Part shown: positions 1 through 7,522 of the stretch, piece by piece
Layout: each line of letters starts with the position of its first letter
Numbering within the stretch: position 1 is the stretch's first letter
Assembly (NCBI RefSeq): GCF_004136315.1
Contig: NZ_CP029562.1
Coordinates: 2,046,001 to 2,110,000 of the forward strand
Length of the DNA: 64,000 nucleotides
Reading direction: 5' to 3'
DNA from: Mesorhizobium sp. Pch-S
Lineage (GTDB): Bacteria; Pseudomonadota; Alphaproteobacteria; Rhizobiales; Rhizobiaceae
Position numbers and translations under genes: made by a program
Notes under the pieces: generated by a model
The model's input: the letters and a program-made list of their open reading frames with translations, nothing else
Told to the model about the DNA's origin: nothing
Database searches by the model: none

Positions 1-975
1 ATGGAAGGCGACCCGTTCGTGCTGATCGAAGGCATGACGATCGCCGGCATCGCGACGGGCGCCACCAAGGGTTTCGTCTACATCCGTTCGGAATATCCGC
101 ATGCGGTGGCGACGATGAACAAGGCCGTCGAGGTCGCCCGCAAGGCCGGCGTGCTGGGCGCCACCGTGCTCGGCTCGCCGAATGCCTTCGACATCGAGAT
201 CCGCGTGGGCGCCGGCGCCTATGTCTGCGGCGAGGAAACCTCGCTGCTGAACTCGCTGGAAGGCAAGCGCGGCGTGGTGCGCGCCAAGCCGCCGCTGCCG
301 GCGATCCAGGGCCTGTTCGGCAAGCCGACGGTGATCAACAACGTGATCTCGCTCGCCTCCGTGCCGATCATCATGGACAAGGGTGCGGCCTTCTACAAGG
401 ACTTCGGCATGGGCCGCTCGCGCGGCACGATTCCGATCCAGATCGCCGGCAACGTCAAATATGGCGGCCTGTTCGAAACCGCCTTCGGCCTGACTTTGGG
501 CGAGATCGTCGACGGGATCGGCGGCGGCACCCATTCGGGACGGCCGGTGAAGGCCGTGCAGGTGGGCGGACCGCTGGGCGCGTATTTCCCGCGCGAGCTG
601 TTCGACACGCCGTTCGACTATGAGGAATTCGCCAAGCGCGACGGCCTGATCGGCCATGCCGGCATCACCGTCTTCGACGACACCGCCGACATGCTGAAAC
701 AGGCGCGTTTCGCCATGGAATTCTGCGCCATAGAAAGCTGCGGCAAGTGCACGCCCTGCCGCATCGGCTCGACGCGCGGCGTCGAGACCATCGACAGAAT
801 AGCGGCCGGTATCGAGCCAGAGAAGAACCTCGAGCTGGTCACCGACCTCTGCAACACGATGAAGTTCGGATCGCTGTGCGCGCTGGGCGGCTTCACGCCC
901 TACCCGGTGATGAGCGCGATCAAGCATTTTGGTGAAGACTTCAAGCCGGCGCCCGTCGCCGAAGCTGCTGAATAG
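1..975 (+). CDS. fdsB: NAD-dependent formate dehydrogenase beta subunit (5' end cut)
   Basis: This is the C-terminal 324 residues of the FMN/NADH-binding flavoprotein subunit of a soluble molybdenum formate dehydrogenase, homologous to NuoF of complex I. It takes electrons from the FdsA iron-sulfur chain and reduces NAD+ in the cytoplasm. The segment GAGAYVCGEETSLL belongs to the FMN/NADH fold, and ESCGKCTPCRIG plus a downstream Cys near residue 290 bind the 4Fe-4S cluster. The family is normally over 500 residues, so the N-terminal part lies before the window and the ATG at base 1 is probably internal. The stop lies 10 bases before the fdsA start, which identifies it as FdsB rather than NuoF. 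Confidence 0.93.
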   Translation: MEGDPFVLIEGMTIAGIATGATKGFVYIRSEYPHAVATMNKAVEVARKAGVLGATVLGSPNAFDIEIRVGAGAYVCGEETSLLNSLEGKRGVVRAKPPLPAIQGLFGKPTVINNVISLASVPIIMDKGAAFYKDFGMGRSRGTIPIQIAGNVKYGGLFETAFGLTLGEIVDGIGGGTHSGRPVKAVQVGGPLGAYFPRELFDTPFDYEEFAKRDGLIGHAGITVFDDTADMLKQARFAMEFCAIESCGKCTPCRIGSTRGVETIDRIAAGIEPEKNLELVTDLCNTMKFGSLCALGGFTPYPVMSAIKHFGEDFKPAPVAEAAE

Positions 976-985
976 GAGCCTGGCC

Positions 986-3865
986 ATGGGTCTCATCCAC
1001 GAAATCGACTACGGCACACCGGCTTCGAAATCGGAGAAGCAGGTCACGCTGACCGTTGACGGCTTCACCGTCACCGTGCCGGAAGGCACCTCCATCATGC
1101 GGGCTTCGATGGATGCCGGCATTGCCATCCCGAAGCTCTGCGCCACCGACATGGTCGACGCATTCGGCTCCTGCCGCCTCTGCCTGGTCGAAATCGAAGG
1201 CCGCAACGGCACGCCTTCCTCCTGCACCACGCCGGTAGCGCCGGGCATGGTGGTGCACACCCAGACCGGACGGCTGAAGGACATCCGCCGCGGCGTGATG
1301 GAACTCTACATCTCCGACCATCCGCTGGACTGCCTGACCTGTGCCGCCAACGGCAATTGCGAGCTGCAGACCCAGGCCGGCGTGGTCGGCCTGCGCGACG
1401 TGCGCTACGGTTATGAAGGCGACAACCACGTCTTCAAGAAGAACGACGGCGAAGCGAACTTCCGCTGGATGGCGAAGGACGAGTCCAACCCGTATTTCAC
1501 CTATGATCCATCGAAGTGCATCGTCTGCTCGCGCTGCGTGCGCGCCTGTGAGGAGGTGCAGGGCACGTTCGCGCTGACCATCGAGGGCCGCGGCTTCGAC
1601 AGCCGCGTTTCGCCCGGCATGCACGAGCACTTCATCGATTCCGAATGCGTGTCCTGCGGCGCCTGCGTGCAGGCCTGCCCGACCGCGACGCTGTCGGAAA
1701 AGTCGGTGATCAAGATCGGCCAGCCCGAGCATTCGGTTGTGACGACCTGTGCCTATTGCGGCGTCGGCTGTCAGTTCAAGGCCGAGATGCGCGGCGACGA
1801 GCTGGTACGCATGATGCCGTTCAAGGACGGCAAGGCCAATCGCGGCCACTCCTGCGTCAAGGGCCGCTTCGCTTACGGCTATTCCACCCACAAGGACCGC
1901 ATCCTCAACCCGATGATCCGCGAGAAGATCACCGATCCATGGCGCGAAGTGTCGTGGGAAGAGGCACTGACCCACACCGCCAACGAATTCCGCCGCATCC
2001 AGTACCAGTATGGACGCAGCGCCATCGGCGGCATCACCTCGTCGCGCTGCACCAACGAAGAGACCTATCTCGTGCAGAAGCTGGTCCGCCAGGGCTTCCG
2101 CAACAACAATGTCGACACCTGCGCCCGCGTCTGCCATTCGCCGACCGGCTACGGCCTCGGCCAGACCTACGGCACCTCGGCCGGCACGCAGGACTTCGAT
2201 TCCGTCGAGGACTCCGACGTCATCATGGTCATCGGCGCCAATCCGTCGGCCGCGCATCCGGTGTTCGCCTCGCGCATGAAGAAGCGCATCCGCCAGGGCG
2301 CCAAGCTGATCGTGCTCGACCCGCGCAAGACCGAGACCGTCGATTCGGTCCACGCCAAGGCTACCTATCACCTGCCGCTGAAACCCGGCACCAACGTTGC
2401 CGTTGTCACGGCGCTCGCCCATGTCATCGTCACCGAAGGCCTGTTCGACGAAGCCTTCATCCGTGAACGCTGCGACTGGGACGAGTTCCAGGACTGGGCG
2501 TCCTTCGTGATGCTGCCCGAGAACAGCCCGGAAACGGTCGGCAAATTGTCGGGCGTCGATCCGGAATTGATCCGCGGCGCGGCACGCCTCTATGCGACCG
2601 GCGGCAACGGCGCGATCTATTACGGCCTCGGCGTCACCGAACACAGCCAGGGCTCGACCACGGTGATCGGCATCGCCAACCTCGCCATGGCCACCGGCAA
2701 CATCGGTCGGCGCGGCGTCGGCGTGAACCCGCTGCGCGGCCAGAACAATGTGCAGGGCTCATGCGACATGGGTTCCTTCCCGCACGAACTGCCGGGCTAT
2801 CGCCATATCTCCGGCGACGCGGTGCGCGACATCTATGAAAGCCTGTGGGGTGTGAAGCTGGACGACGAACCCGGCCTGCGCATCCCCAACATGCTGGATG
2901 CGGCCGTCGACGGCTCGTTCAAGGGCATCTACATCCAGGGTGAGGACATCCTGCAGTCCGACCCGGACACCAAGCACGTTTCGGCCGGCCTCGCCGCCAT
3001 GGAATGCGTGGTGGTCCAGGACCTCTTCCTCAACGAGACCGCCAACTACGCGCATGTCTTCCTGCCCGGTTCGACCTTCCTCGAGAAGGACGGCACCTTC
3101 ACCAACGCCGAGCGCCGCATCAACCGCGTGCGCAAGGTGATGGCGCCGAAGAACGGCTATGCCGACTGGGAAGTGACGCAGAACCTCGCCAAGGCGCTGG
3201 GACTCGACTGGAATTACGCGCATCCGTCCGAGATCATGGATGAGATCGCCAAGACCACGCCGAGCTTTGCCATGGTGTCTTACGACTACCTGGAGAAGAT
3301 GGGTTCGGTGCAGTGGCCCTGCAACGAGAAGGCGCCGGAAGGCACGCCGATCATGCACATCGACGGCTTCGTGCGCGGCAAGGGCAAGTTCATCCGCACC
3401 GAATATGTGGCGACGGACGAAAGGACCGGCCCACGTTTCCCGCTGCTGCTCACCACCGGCCGCATCCTCTCGCAATACAATGTCGGCGCCCAGACCCGGC
3501 GCACCGACAACGTCATGTGGCATTCGGAGGACCGGCTGGAGATTCATCCGCACGATGCCGAGAACCGTGGCATCCGCGATGGCGACTGGATCCGGCTGGC
3601 AAGCCGCGCCGGCGAGACGACGCTGCGCGCGCTGATCACCGACCGCGTCTCGCCGGGCGTCGTCTACACCACCTTCCACCACCCGGACACGCAGGCGAAC
3701 GTCATCACCACCGACTATTCGGACTGGGCGACCAATTGCCCGGAATACAAGGTCACCGCGGTGCAGGTGGCGCCGTCCAACGGTCCGACCGAATGGCAGA
3801 AGGACTACAATGAGCAGGCTCGCCAGAGTCGGCGCATCAAGGGTCATCTCGAAGCGGCGGAGTGA
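986..3865 (+). CDS. fdsA: NAD-dependent formate dehydrogenase alpha (catalytic) subunit
   Basis: Catalytic subunit (959 aa) oxidising formate to CO2 at a bis-MGD molybdenum site. The N-terminus carries an NuoG-like 2Fe-2S domain (GSCRLC), a His/Cys 4Fe-4S segment (CLTCAANGNCELQ), two ferredoxin-type clusters (CIVCSRCVRAC and CVSCGACVQACP), then the CAYCGVGCQF cluster of the molybdopterin domain. Cys383 in VCHSPTGYGLG is the expected Mo ligand, so this is not the selenocysteine form. The C-terminal molybdopterin dinucleotide domain begins near residue 820. The ATG at 986 is preferred over an upstream ATG at 929 because AGGAG lies at 975-979 and it avoids a long overlap with fdsB. It sits in the order fdsB-fdsA-fdhD-fdsD. 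Confidence 0.96.
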   Translation: MGLIHEIDYGTPASKSEKQVTLTVDGFTVTVPEGTSIMRASMDAGIAIPKLCATDMVDAFGSCRLCLVEIEGRNGTPSSCTTPVAPGMVVHTQTGRLKDIRRGVMELYISDHPLDCLTCAANGNCELQTQAGVVGLRDVRYGYEGDNHVFKKNDGEANFRWMAKDESNPYFTYDPSKCIVCSRCVRACEEVQGTFALTIEGRGFDSRVSPGMHEHFIDSECVSCGACVQACPTATLSEKSVIKIGQPEHSVVTTCAYCGVGCQFKAEMRGDELVRMMPFKDGKANRGHSCVKGRFAYGYSTHKDRILNPMIREKITDPWREVSWEEALTHTANEFRRIQYQYGRSAIGGITSSRCTNEETYLVQKLVRQGFRNNNVDTCARVCHSPTGYGLGQTYGTSAGTQDFDSVEDSDVIMVIGANPSAAHPVFASRMKKRIRQGAKLIVLDPRKTETVDSVHAKATYHLPLKPGTNVAVVTALAHVIVTEGLFDEAFIRERCDWDEFQDWASFVMLPENSPETVGKLSGVDPELIRGAARLYATGGNGAIYYGLGVTEHSQGSTTVIGIANLAMATGNIGRRGVGVNPLRGQNNVQGSCDMGSFPHELPGYRHISGDAVRDIYESLWGVKLDDEPGLRIPNMLDAAVDGSFKGIYIQGEDILQSDPDTKHVSAGLAAMECVVVQDLFLNETANYAHVFLPGSTFLEKDGTFTNAERRINRVRKVMAPKNGYADWEVTQNLAKALGLDWNYAHPSEIMDEIAKTTPSFAMVSYDYLEKMGSVQWPCNEKAPEGTPIMHIDGFVRGKGKFIRTEYVATDERTGPRFPLLLTTGRILSQYNVGAQTRRTDNVMWHSEDRLEIHPHDAENRGIRDGDWIRLASRAGETTLRALITDRVSPGVVYTTFHHPDTQANVITTDYSDWATNCPEYKVTAVQVAPSNGPTEWQKDYNEQARQSRRIKGHLEAAE

Positions 3866-3901
3866 TTGTGAAGCCCTGCTGAGGGAACGAGAGTCATTAT
3901 C

Positions 3902-4726
3902 ATGATGCGCCCTGCCACCAGCTCGACCACCCGGATCGCGCGCCGCGCGAGCGGAACCAAGGCGGCTGCGCGCATGGTGCCGGAGGAAACGCCGGTGGCG
4001 CTCTCCTATGCCGGCACCACCCATGCGGTGATGATGGCCTCGCCTGCCGACTTCGAGGATTTCGCGCTCGGTTTCTCGCTGACGGAAGGCATCATCAGCT
4101 CGCCGGATGAAATCGAATCCTTTGACGTGCAGGACGTCGAGGCCGGCATCGACATCCAGATCCGGCTGAAGGACAGGGCCAACACCCGTTTCGAAGCGCG
4201 CCGCCGACGGCTGGCAGGTCCGGTCGGCTGCGGGCTGTGCGGGATCGAATCGATCGAGGAAGCGATGCGCTCGGTCGATGCGGTCGACGCCTCCAAACTC
4301 ATGCTGAGCGCCGACGACATCACCGGCGCGGTCAAGGCGCTGTCGAAACAACAGCCGCTGCATGCCGAGACCGGGGCGGTGCATGCGGCCGGTTTCTATC
4401 TGCCCGGCAAGGGCGTGGTGGCGGCGCGCGAAGACGTCGGCCGCCACAATGCGCTGGACAAGCTGGCCGGTGCGCTGGCGAAGGCCGGCATCGACGGGAC
4501 TGCCGGCGCGGTTGTCGTCACCTCACGCGTCTCGGTCGAGATGGTGCAGAAGACGGCGGCGATCGGCGCGCCTTTCATCATCGCCGTCTCGGCACCGACA
4601 GCGCTTGCCATCCGCACCGCCGAGGCAGCCGGCATGACGCTGGTGGCGCTGGTGCGCGGCGACGAGTTCGACATCTTCACGCGCCCGGAGCGGGTCTTGA
4701 GCGGAGTTTCCCAACATGTCGCATGA
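3902..4726 (+). CDS. fdhD: formate dehydrogenase accessory sulfurtransferase FdhD
   Basis: FdhD (often called FdsC in fds operons) transfers sulfur from an IscS-type desulfurase to the molybdenum cofactor so that formate dehydrogenase becomes active, and shields the cofactor until insertion. The 274-aa protein has the diagnostic GCGLCG motif with Cys110 and Cys113, matching the reactive Cys pair of Escherichia coli FdhD, and the conserved DVGRHNALDK segment that contacts the guanine dinucleotide. Two adjacent ATG codons (3902 and 3905) are possible starts. It lies 36 bases after fdsA and overlaps fdsD, so co-transcription is very likely. Confidence 0.95.
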   Translation: MMRPATSSTTRIARRASGTKAAARMVPEETPVALSYAGTTHAVMMASPADFEDFALGFSLTEGIISSPDEIESFDVQDVEAGIDIQIRLKDRANTRFEARRRRLAGPVGCGLCGIESIEEAMRSVDAVDASKLMLSADDITGAVKALSKQQPLHAETGAVHAAGFYLPGKGVVAAREDVGRHNALDKLAGALAKAGIDGTAGAVVVTSRVSVEMVQKTAAIGAPFIIAVSAPTALAIRTAEAAGMTLVALVRGDEFDIFTRPERVLSGVSQHVA

Positions 4727-4979
4727 CGAGGATCATGTCGCCTCCACCCGCGAAAAGCTGGTGCGCATGGCCAACCAGATCGCGACCTTCTTCCACTCCA
4801 AGCCGCGCGAGGAAGGCATTGCCGGCGTGGCCGAGCACATCAACAAGTTCTGGGAGCCACGCATGCGCCGCCAGATGCTCGAGATGATCGACGCTGGCGG
4901 AAAGGGTTACGACGAACTGGTCCTTGCCGCAGCGCCACTGATTCGCCGTCCGGCTCCGGAAGAACGGCCGGCAGCCTGA
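4716..4979 (+). CDS. fdsD: formate dehydrogenase delta subunit
   Basis: Small 87-aa accessory subunit found at the end of fds operons. In Rhodobacter and Cupriavidus type enzymes FdsD is needed for assembly or stability of the FdsABG complex. The protein contains the family signature segment in which a MANQIATFF helix precedes ...HINKFWEPRMRRQM. Its start codon overlaps the end of fdhD by 11 bases, indicating translational coupling. It is the last gene of the operon; no strong terminator hairpin was found in the following 100 bases. Confidence 0.9.
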   Translation: MSHDEDHVASTREKLVRMANQIATFFHSKPREEGIAGVAEHINKFWEPRMRRQMLEMIDAGGKGYDELVLAAAPLIRRPAPEERPAA

Positions 4980-5379
4980 TTCTGACTGCGAACCGCTCGC
5001 CTTCGAGCCGTCTTTGCCTTGTCAGTCACCACAAAAAACCCGGAGTCCTTTGCGAGTCGCCGGCTCCATTGGCATGCATGGTCGTCAGAAAACAATCCAT
5101 CCGTCCAAATTTTGGCCACCTGTCATAGAATCTCACCAAGTAGCAACGCACACCCAATGATTGCGGATTCCTGATCTCTATTTTTCCATCTCAAATTTAG
5201 AGAGAAAAGTATTATAGATACATTCAAAGACGCAATAATTGAATCGAACCACACCTTCGAATTTTGCTGAATAAATATGGCGTACAGCGTACAGCGCTAC
5301 GCACATGAACAATAACTTCTTGACTTAAGAATACTTGTGTTTAAGCGTTTCCTTATTCAGTAAGGAGAGGGCTCTCCGC
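4980..5379. other. 400-bp AT-rich intergenic region upstream of fimbria-like cassette
   Basis: No gene was found here. From about 5150 to 5340 the sequence is markedly richer in A and T than any other stretch of similar length in the window, with runs such as TCTATTTTTCC and AGTATTATAGATACATTC. At 5282-5295 a heptamer GTACAGC is repeated twice in tandem inside an imperfect dyad flanked by GCGTA and TACGC. A TTGACT box at 5320-5325 could be a -35 element, but no convincing -10 at standard spacing was recognised. It probably holds the promoter and control region of the four exported-protein genes that follow, and may mark transferred DNA. Confidence 0.5.
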
Positions 5380-5853
5380 ATGAAAGGTATTTTACCTGGA
5401 CTTGCGTTTCTTGGGCTTGCGGCATCTTCTTCTGTTACGTTCGCCGCAACGCAAGGCGTGATCTTCAACGGAACAGTGGCTTCTGTCTGCGTCCTGACGG
5501 TCGGCTCCAACGGCACGATGACCGTCAGCCCGAATCTGCAATCTCTCAGTTCACACAACAGCGGCGGCACGGCCGGCACGGCAAATCTTGCAACCACAGG
5601 CGGTGTGACGGTCAGCGTGGATTCCGCCGTAACCGGCGTCACCACACCGGCCGCGGACAGCGGCACCATTGCATGGACACCAACCTACGCGGTTTCAGGT
5701 GCGCATAACTTCCCCGAAGGCGGCGCTTCTCATGCATTGACGGGACCCGGGACATCCGTGGTGACCGTCAATCTGGCCGGTGCCAAGACGGGCTCGGATA
5801 CATTCGTGGCAGGCAACTACCAGGCGACGGTTACGGTTCGCTGCGAACCCTAG
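5380..5853 (+). CDS. exported spore-coat-U/DUF4402-like subunit, probable fimbria-type structural protein
   Basis: A 157-aa protein with a clear signal peptide (MKGILPGLAFLGLAASS, cleavage near TFA-ATQG). The mature part starts with a beta-strand pattern containing a single Cys (VASVCVLTV), is rich in Thr, Ser, Gly and Val, and ends with GNYQATVTVRCEP. That two-cysteine, G-Y-x-T-V-x-C ending is typical of SCPU/DUF4402 proteins secreted by chaperone-usher-like systems. The ATG at 5380 is chosen because AAGGAGAGG lies at 5361-5369; a longer reading from TTG 5335 would bury the signal peptide. The gene is followed by a PapD-like protein and a second related subunit. Family assignment is by pattern only. 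Confidence 0.6.
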   Translation: MKGILPGLAFLGLAASSSVTFAATQGVIFNGTVASVCVLTVGSNGTMTVSPNLQSLSSHNSGGTAGTANLATTGGVTVSVDSAVTGVTTPAADSGTIAWTPTYAVSGAHNFPEGGASHALTGPGTSVVTVNLAGAKTGSDTFVAGNYQATVTVRCEP

Positions 5854-5882
5854 AGTGTTCCGGTTTTTCGCGAAACGCTCCT
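5852..5882. repeat. short palindromic intergenic repeat (GAGCGTTTCG family)
   Basis: An imperfect inverted repeat: GAGTGTTCCG at 5854-5863 pairs with CGAAACGCTC at 5871-5880. The same arm sequence recurs at 20970-21010, 32085-32124, 38802-38838 and 58871-58911. Here it sits directly after a stop codon, so it may act as an mRNA-stabilising or terminating hairpin between the first subunit gene and the chaperone-like gene. Confidence 0.6.
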
Positions 5883-5916
5883 GGAATTGCTCGAGTCCAG
5901 TTCGAAAGGGACAACG

Positions 5917-6312
5917 ATGATCAGCAAGCGCCTGTACGGGCCCTTGGCCCTGTTGTGCGTTCTTCCGGCTGCGGTTTCGGCCCAGTCGATGTCGCCGATG
6001 CGCGGCGAAATCATGAGCTTTTCCAATGCCTTCGCCGTGCGGGTCTACCCGGCCAACCCCTACAAGCAGCGCATCAAGATCTCGGTCCGCGTCTACGACC
6101 AGGATTTTTACCCGGTCAAGGATGCGCGCGTCAGCCCTTCCGAATTCATGCTCGGAGGCGATGCCTCGCGTCCGGTTCTCGTCGTCGTTCCATTCAACGG
6201 CAGCAGCGAGCGCAAGGTTCGAATCTGTACGGAAAGCATCCCGTTTCCAAATGATCAAACCCAGATAAGGGCACAGATATGCGGAAAGTTTCTTGGACAA
6301 AGGCGCTCCTGA
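5917..6312 (+). CDS. single-domain PapD-like periplasmic chaperone
   Basis: 131 aa with a signal peptide ending near residue 22 (AAVSA-QSMSP). The mature part reads like the N-terminal immunoglobulin domain of fimbrial chaperones: a first strand with FSNAFAVRVYPANP, a ISVRVYDQDFYPV strand, a SPSEFMLGG segment and a VLVVVPF strand leading to RICTES. Two cysteines (RICTES and AQICGK) could form a disulfide. Ordinary FGS or FGL chaperones are about 230 residues with two Ig domains; here the second domain is absent and the next gene starts inside the 3' end (34-base overlap). A Shine-Dalgarno AAAGGG precedes the ATG. The role in subunit folding is inferred from the neighbours. Confidence 0.55.
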   Translation: MISKRLYGPLALLCVLPAAVSAQSMSPMRGEIMSFSNAFAVRVYPANPYKQRIKISVRVYDQDFYPVKDARVSPSEFMLGGDASRPVLVVVPFNGSSERKVRICTESIPFPNDQTQIRAQICGKFLGQRRS

Positions 6313-6812
6313 CCACACTCGTGTTGACTGGAGCCGGCGCGCGGCAGGCCGATGCCGAAGATGTCTACAAGCTCGTGCAGAACCAGAACGGTTTCGATCT
6401 GCCCGGGGTGTCTCTCCCACAGGGACAGGATGAGGTGCGCGCGGCAGACGGTACGACCTGCAGCTCGTCGATTTCCGGCTCAGGCGCGTATCTCGACATG
6501 GGCGTCATCAGAAACAGCGCCGCCGTCAGCACGCAGGACATGGCTGCCTATGGCCGCGTGGTGATCCCGCTGGGCAGCAGGCCGAAACGACTGGACTGCT
6601 CCAAGCTCTACAATCTCGAGGTCGAACGCCTGCAGATAGAACTCGACCTGATGAAAATGGGGGTCGGTCCCGATGCGGGCATGACCACCGCATCCACCGC
6701 GCAACCTGCCTCCACGACTGCCGCCGTTCCGGCGAAACGTCAGGTCAAGGCACAGCGCAAGAGCAAGAACTGGGTGTCCGAGGGTTGGAGCGCACGCGGC
6801 GACGGCAAATAG
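6279..6812 (+). CDS. exported protein of unknown function in the fimbria-like cassette
   Basis: 177 aa with an N-terminal signal peptide (MRKVSWTKALLTTLVLTGAG, cleavage near ADA-EDVY). Two cysteines are visible, one in DGTTCSSSI and one in RPKRLDCSKLYN. After that comes a charged helix (LYNLEVERLQIELDLMKMG), a Thr/Ala-rich linker and a basic C-terminus. No known family was recognised. The gene overlaps the chaperone-like gene by 34 bases and is followed 14 bases later by the second subunit gene, so it almost certainly belongs to the same transcription unit. It could be an anchor or assembly factor, but this is a guess from position. Confidence 0.55.
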   Translation: MRKVSWTKALLTTLVLTGAGARQADAEDVYKLVQNQNGFDLPGVSLPQGQDEVRAADGTTCSSSISGSGAYLDMGVIRNSAAVSTQDMAAYGRVVIPLGSRPKRLDCSKLYNLEVERLQIELDLMKMGVGPDAGMTTASTAQPASTTAAVPAKRQVKAQRKSKNWVSEGWSARGDGK

Positions 6813-6826
6813 CCAGGCGGAGTGCC

Positions 6827-7330
6827 ATGATGGCATGTAGACCTTTGCGTATCACTGCACTGCGCCTGACGGCCGCGTTCGTGATATCTGCGCTGGCCGG
6901 CACCCCCGCATCCGCTGCCCTGGATGGCACCTGCACGATCATGGTGACGCGGACCGGAACGATGGTGACCAACGCCAACGCTTCCGTACTCAGTTCCAAG
7001 CTGGCCGGCGGTGCCTATGCCGCGGCTTCGATCACCATCCAGCCCGGCACGCTCGGTCTGCTCTGCAGCCTTGTCCAGCTGCTCAACTGCTTCGCTCTGT
7101 CCGTCGTGCCGCCGGCCAGTTTTTCGAGCGCGCCTTCTGGTGGAGGCACCAATGTCAGTTTCAATACGGTGTTCCGCATCGACGGCAGCGCAACCGACCA
7201 GCCGCAGAACACACCGGTCAAGATACTGAACGGCCCACACAGTGTTCAGATCGACCTGATCGCGACCAAAAGCTCCGGCATCTATGCTGCCGGCAACTAC
7301 CAGGGAACGGTGACCCTGCGCTGCGAGTGA
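6827..7330 (+). CDS. second exported SCPU/DUF4402-like subunit
   Basis: 167 aa. The signal peptide covers about residues 1-31 (cleavage near ASA-ALDG). The mature chain begins with LDGTCTIMVTRTG, carries two central cysteines (LLCSLVQLLNCF), and ends with GNYQGTVTLRCE, almost the same ending as the protein at 5380. The two therefore look like related structural subunits of one fibre or surface layer. Start codons at 6827 and 6830 are adjacent; AGGCGGAG at 6815-6822 fits either. It is the last gene of the cassette. No usher gene is present within the following 10 kb. Confidence 0.6.
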   Translation: MMACRPLRITALRLTAAFVISALAGTPASAALDGTCTIMVTRTGTMVTNANASVLSSKLAGGAYAAASITIQPGTLGLLCSLVQLLNCFALSVVPPASFSSAPSGGGTNVSFNTVFRIDGSATDQPQNTPVKILNGPHSVQIDLIATKSSGIYAAGNYQGTVTLRCE

Positions 7331-7347
7331 GACGGGCCGGCCCCGTC
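7331..7347 (+). terminator. weak hairpin after fimbria-like cassette
   Basis: GACGGG at 7331-7336 pairs with CCCGTC at 7342-7347 around a CCGGC loop, immediately after the stop codon. There is only a short TCCTT tract after it, so it is at best a weak intrinsic terminator. Confidence 0.4.
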
Positions 7348-7522
7348 TCCTTCATTGGCCCGTCCCGCCACGCCCGCAGCGCTTGTGGTCCACCGCGGCG
7401 GCGGCCTGGGGACGCCAGAGACTCCATGATTATTTCAGTCTGTAAAATTTGTCTGAGTCGCAGCTGGCATTTTCTGCTATGATGACTGGCGGTGGGATCG
7501 TCTGGTTGGGCGGGGCAGTCGC

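Noticed and set aside
929..3865. The 929-3865 gene as NuoG of complex I or as a nitrate reductase
   Set aside because: The VCHSPTGYGLG segment with Cys383 and the fdhD and fdsD neighbours fit formate dehydrogenase only.
941..4447. Two long antisense ORFs over fdsA and fdhD
   Set aside because: Shadow frames of the formate dehydrogenase genes, with no ribosome site or domain.
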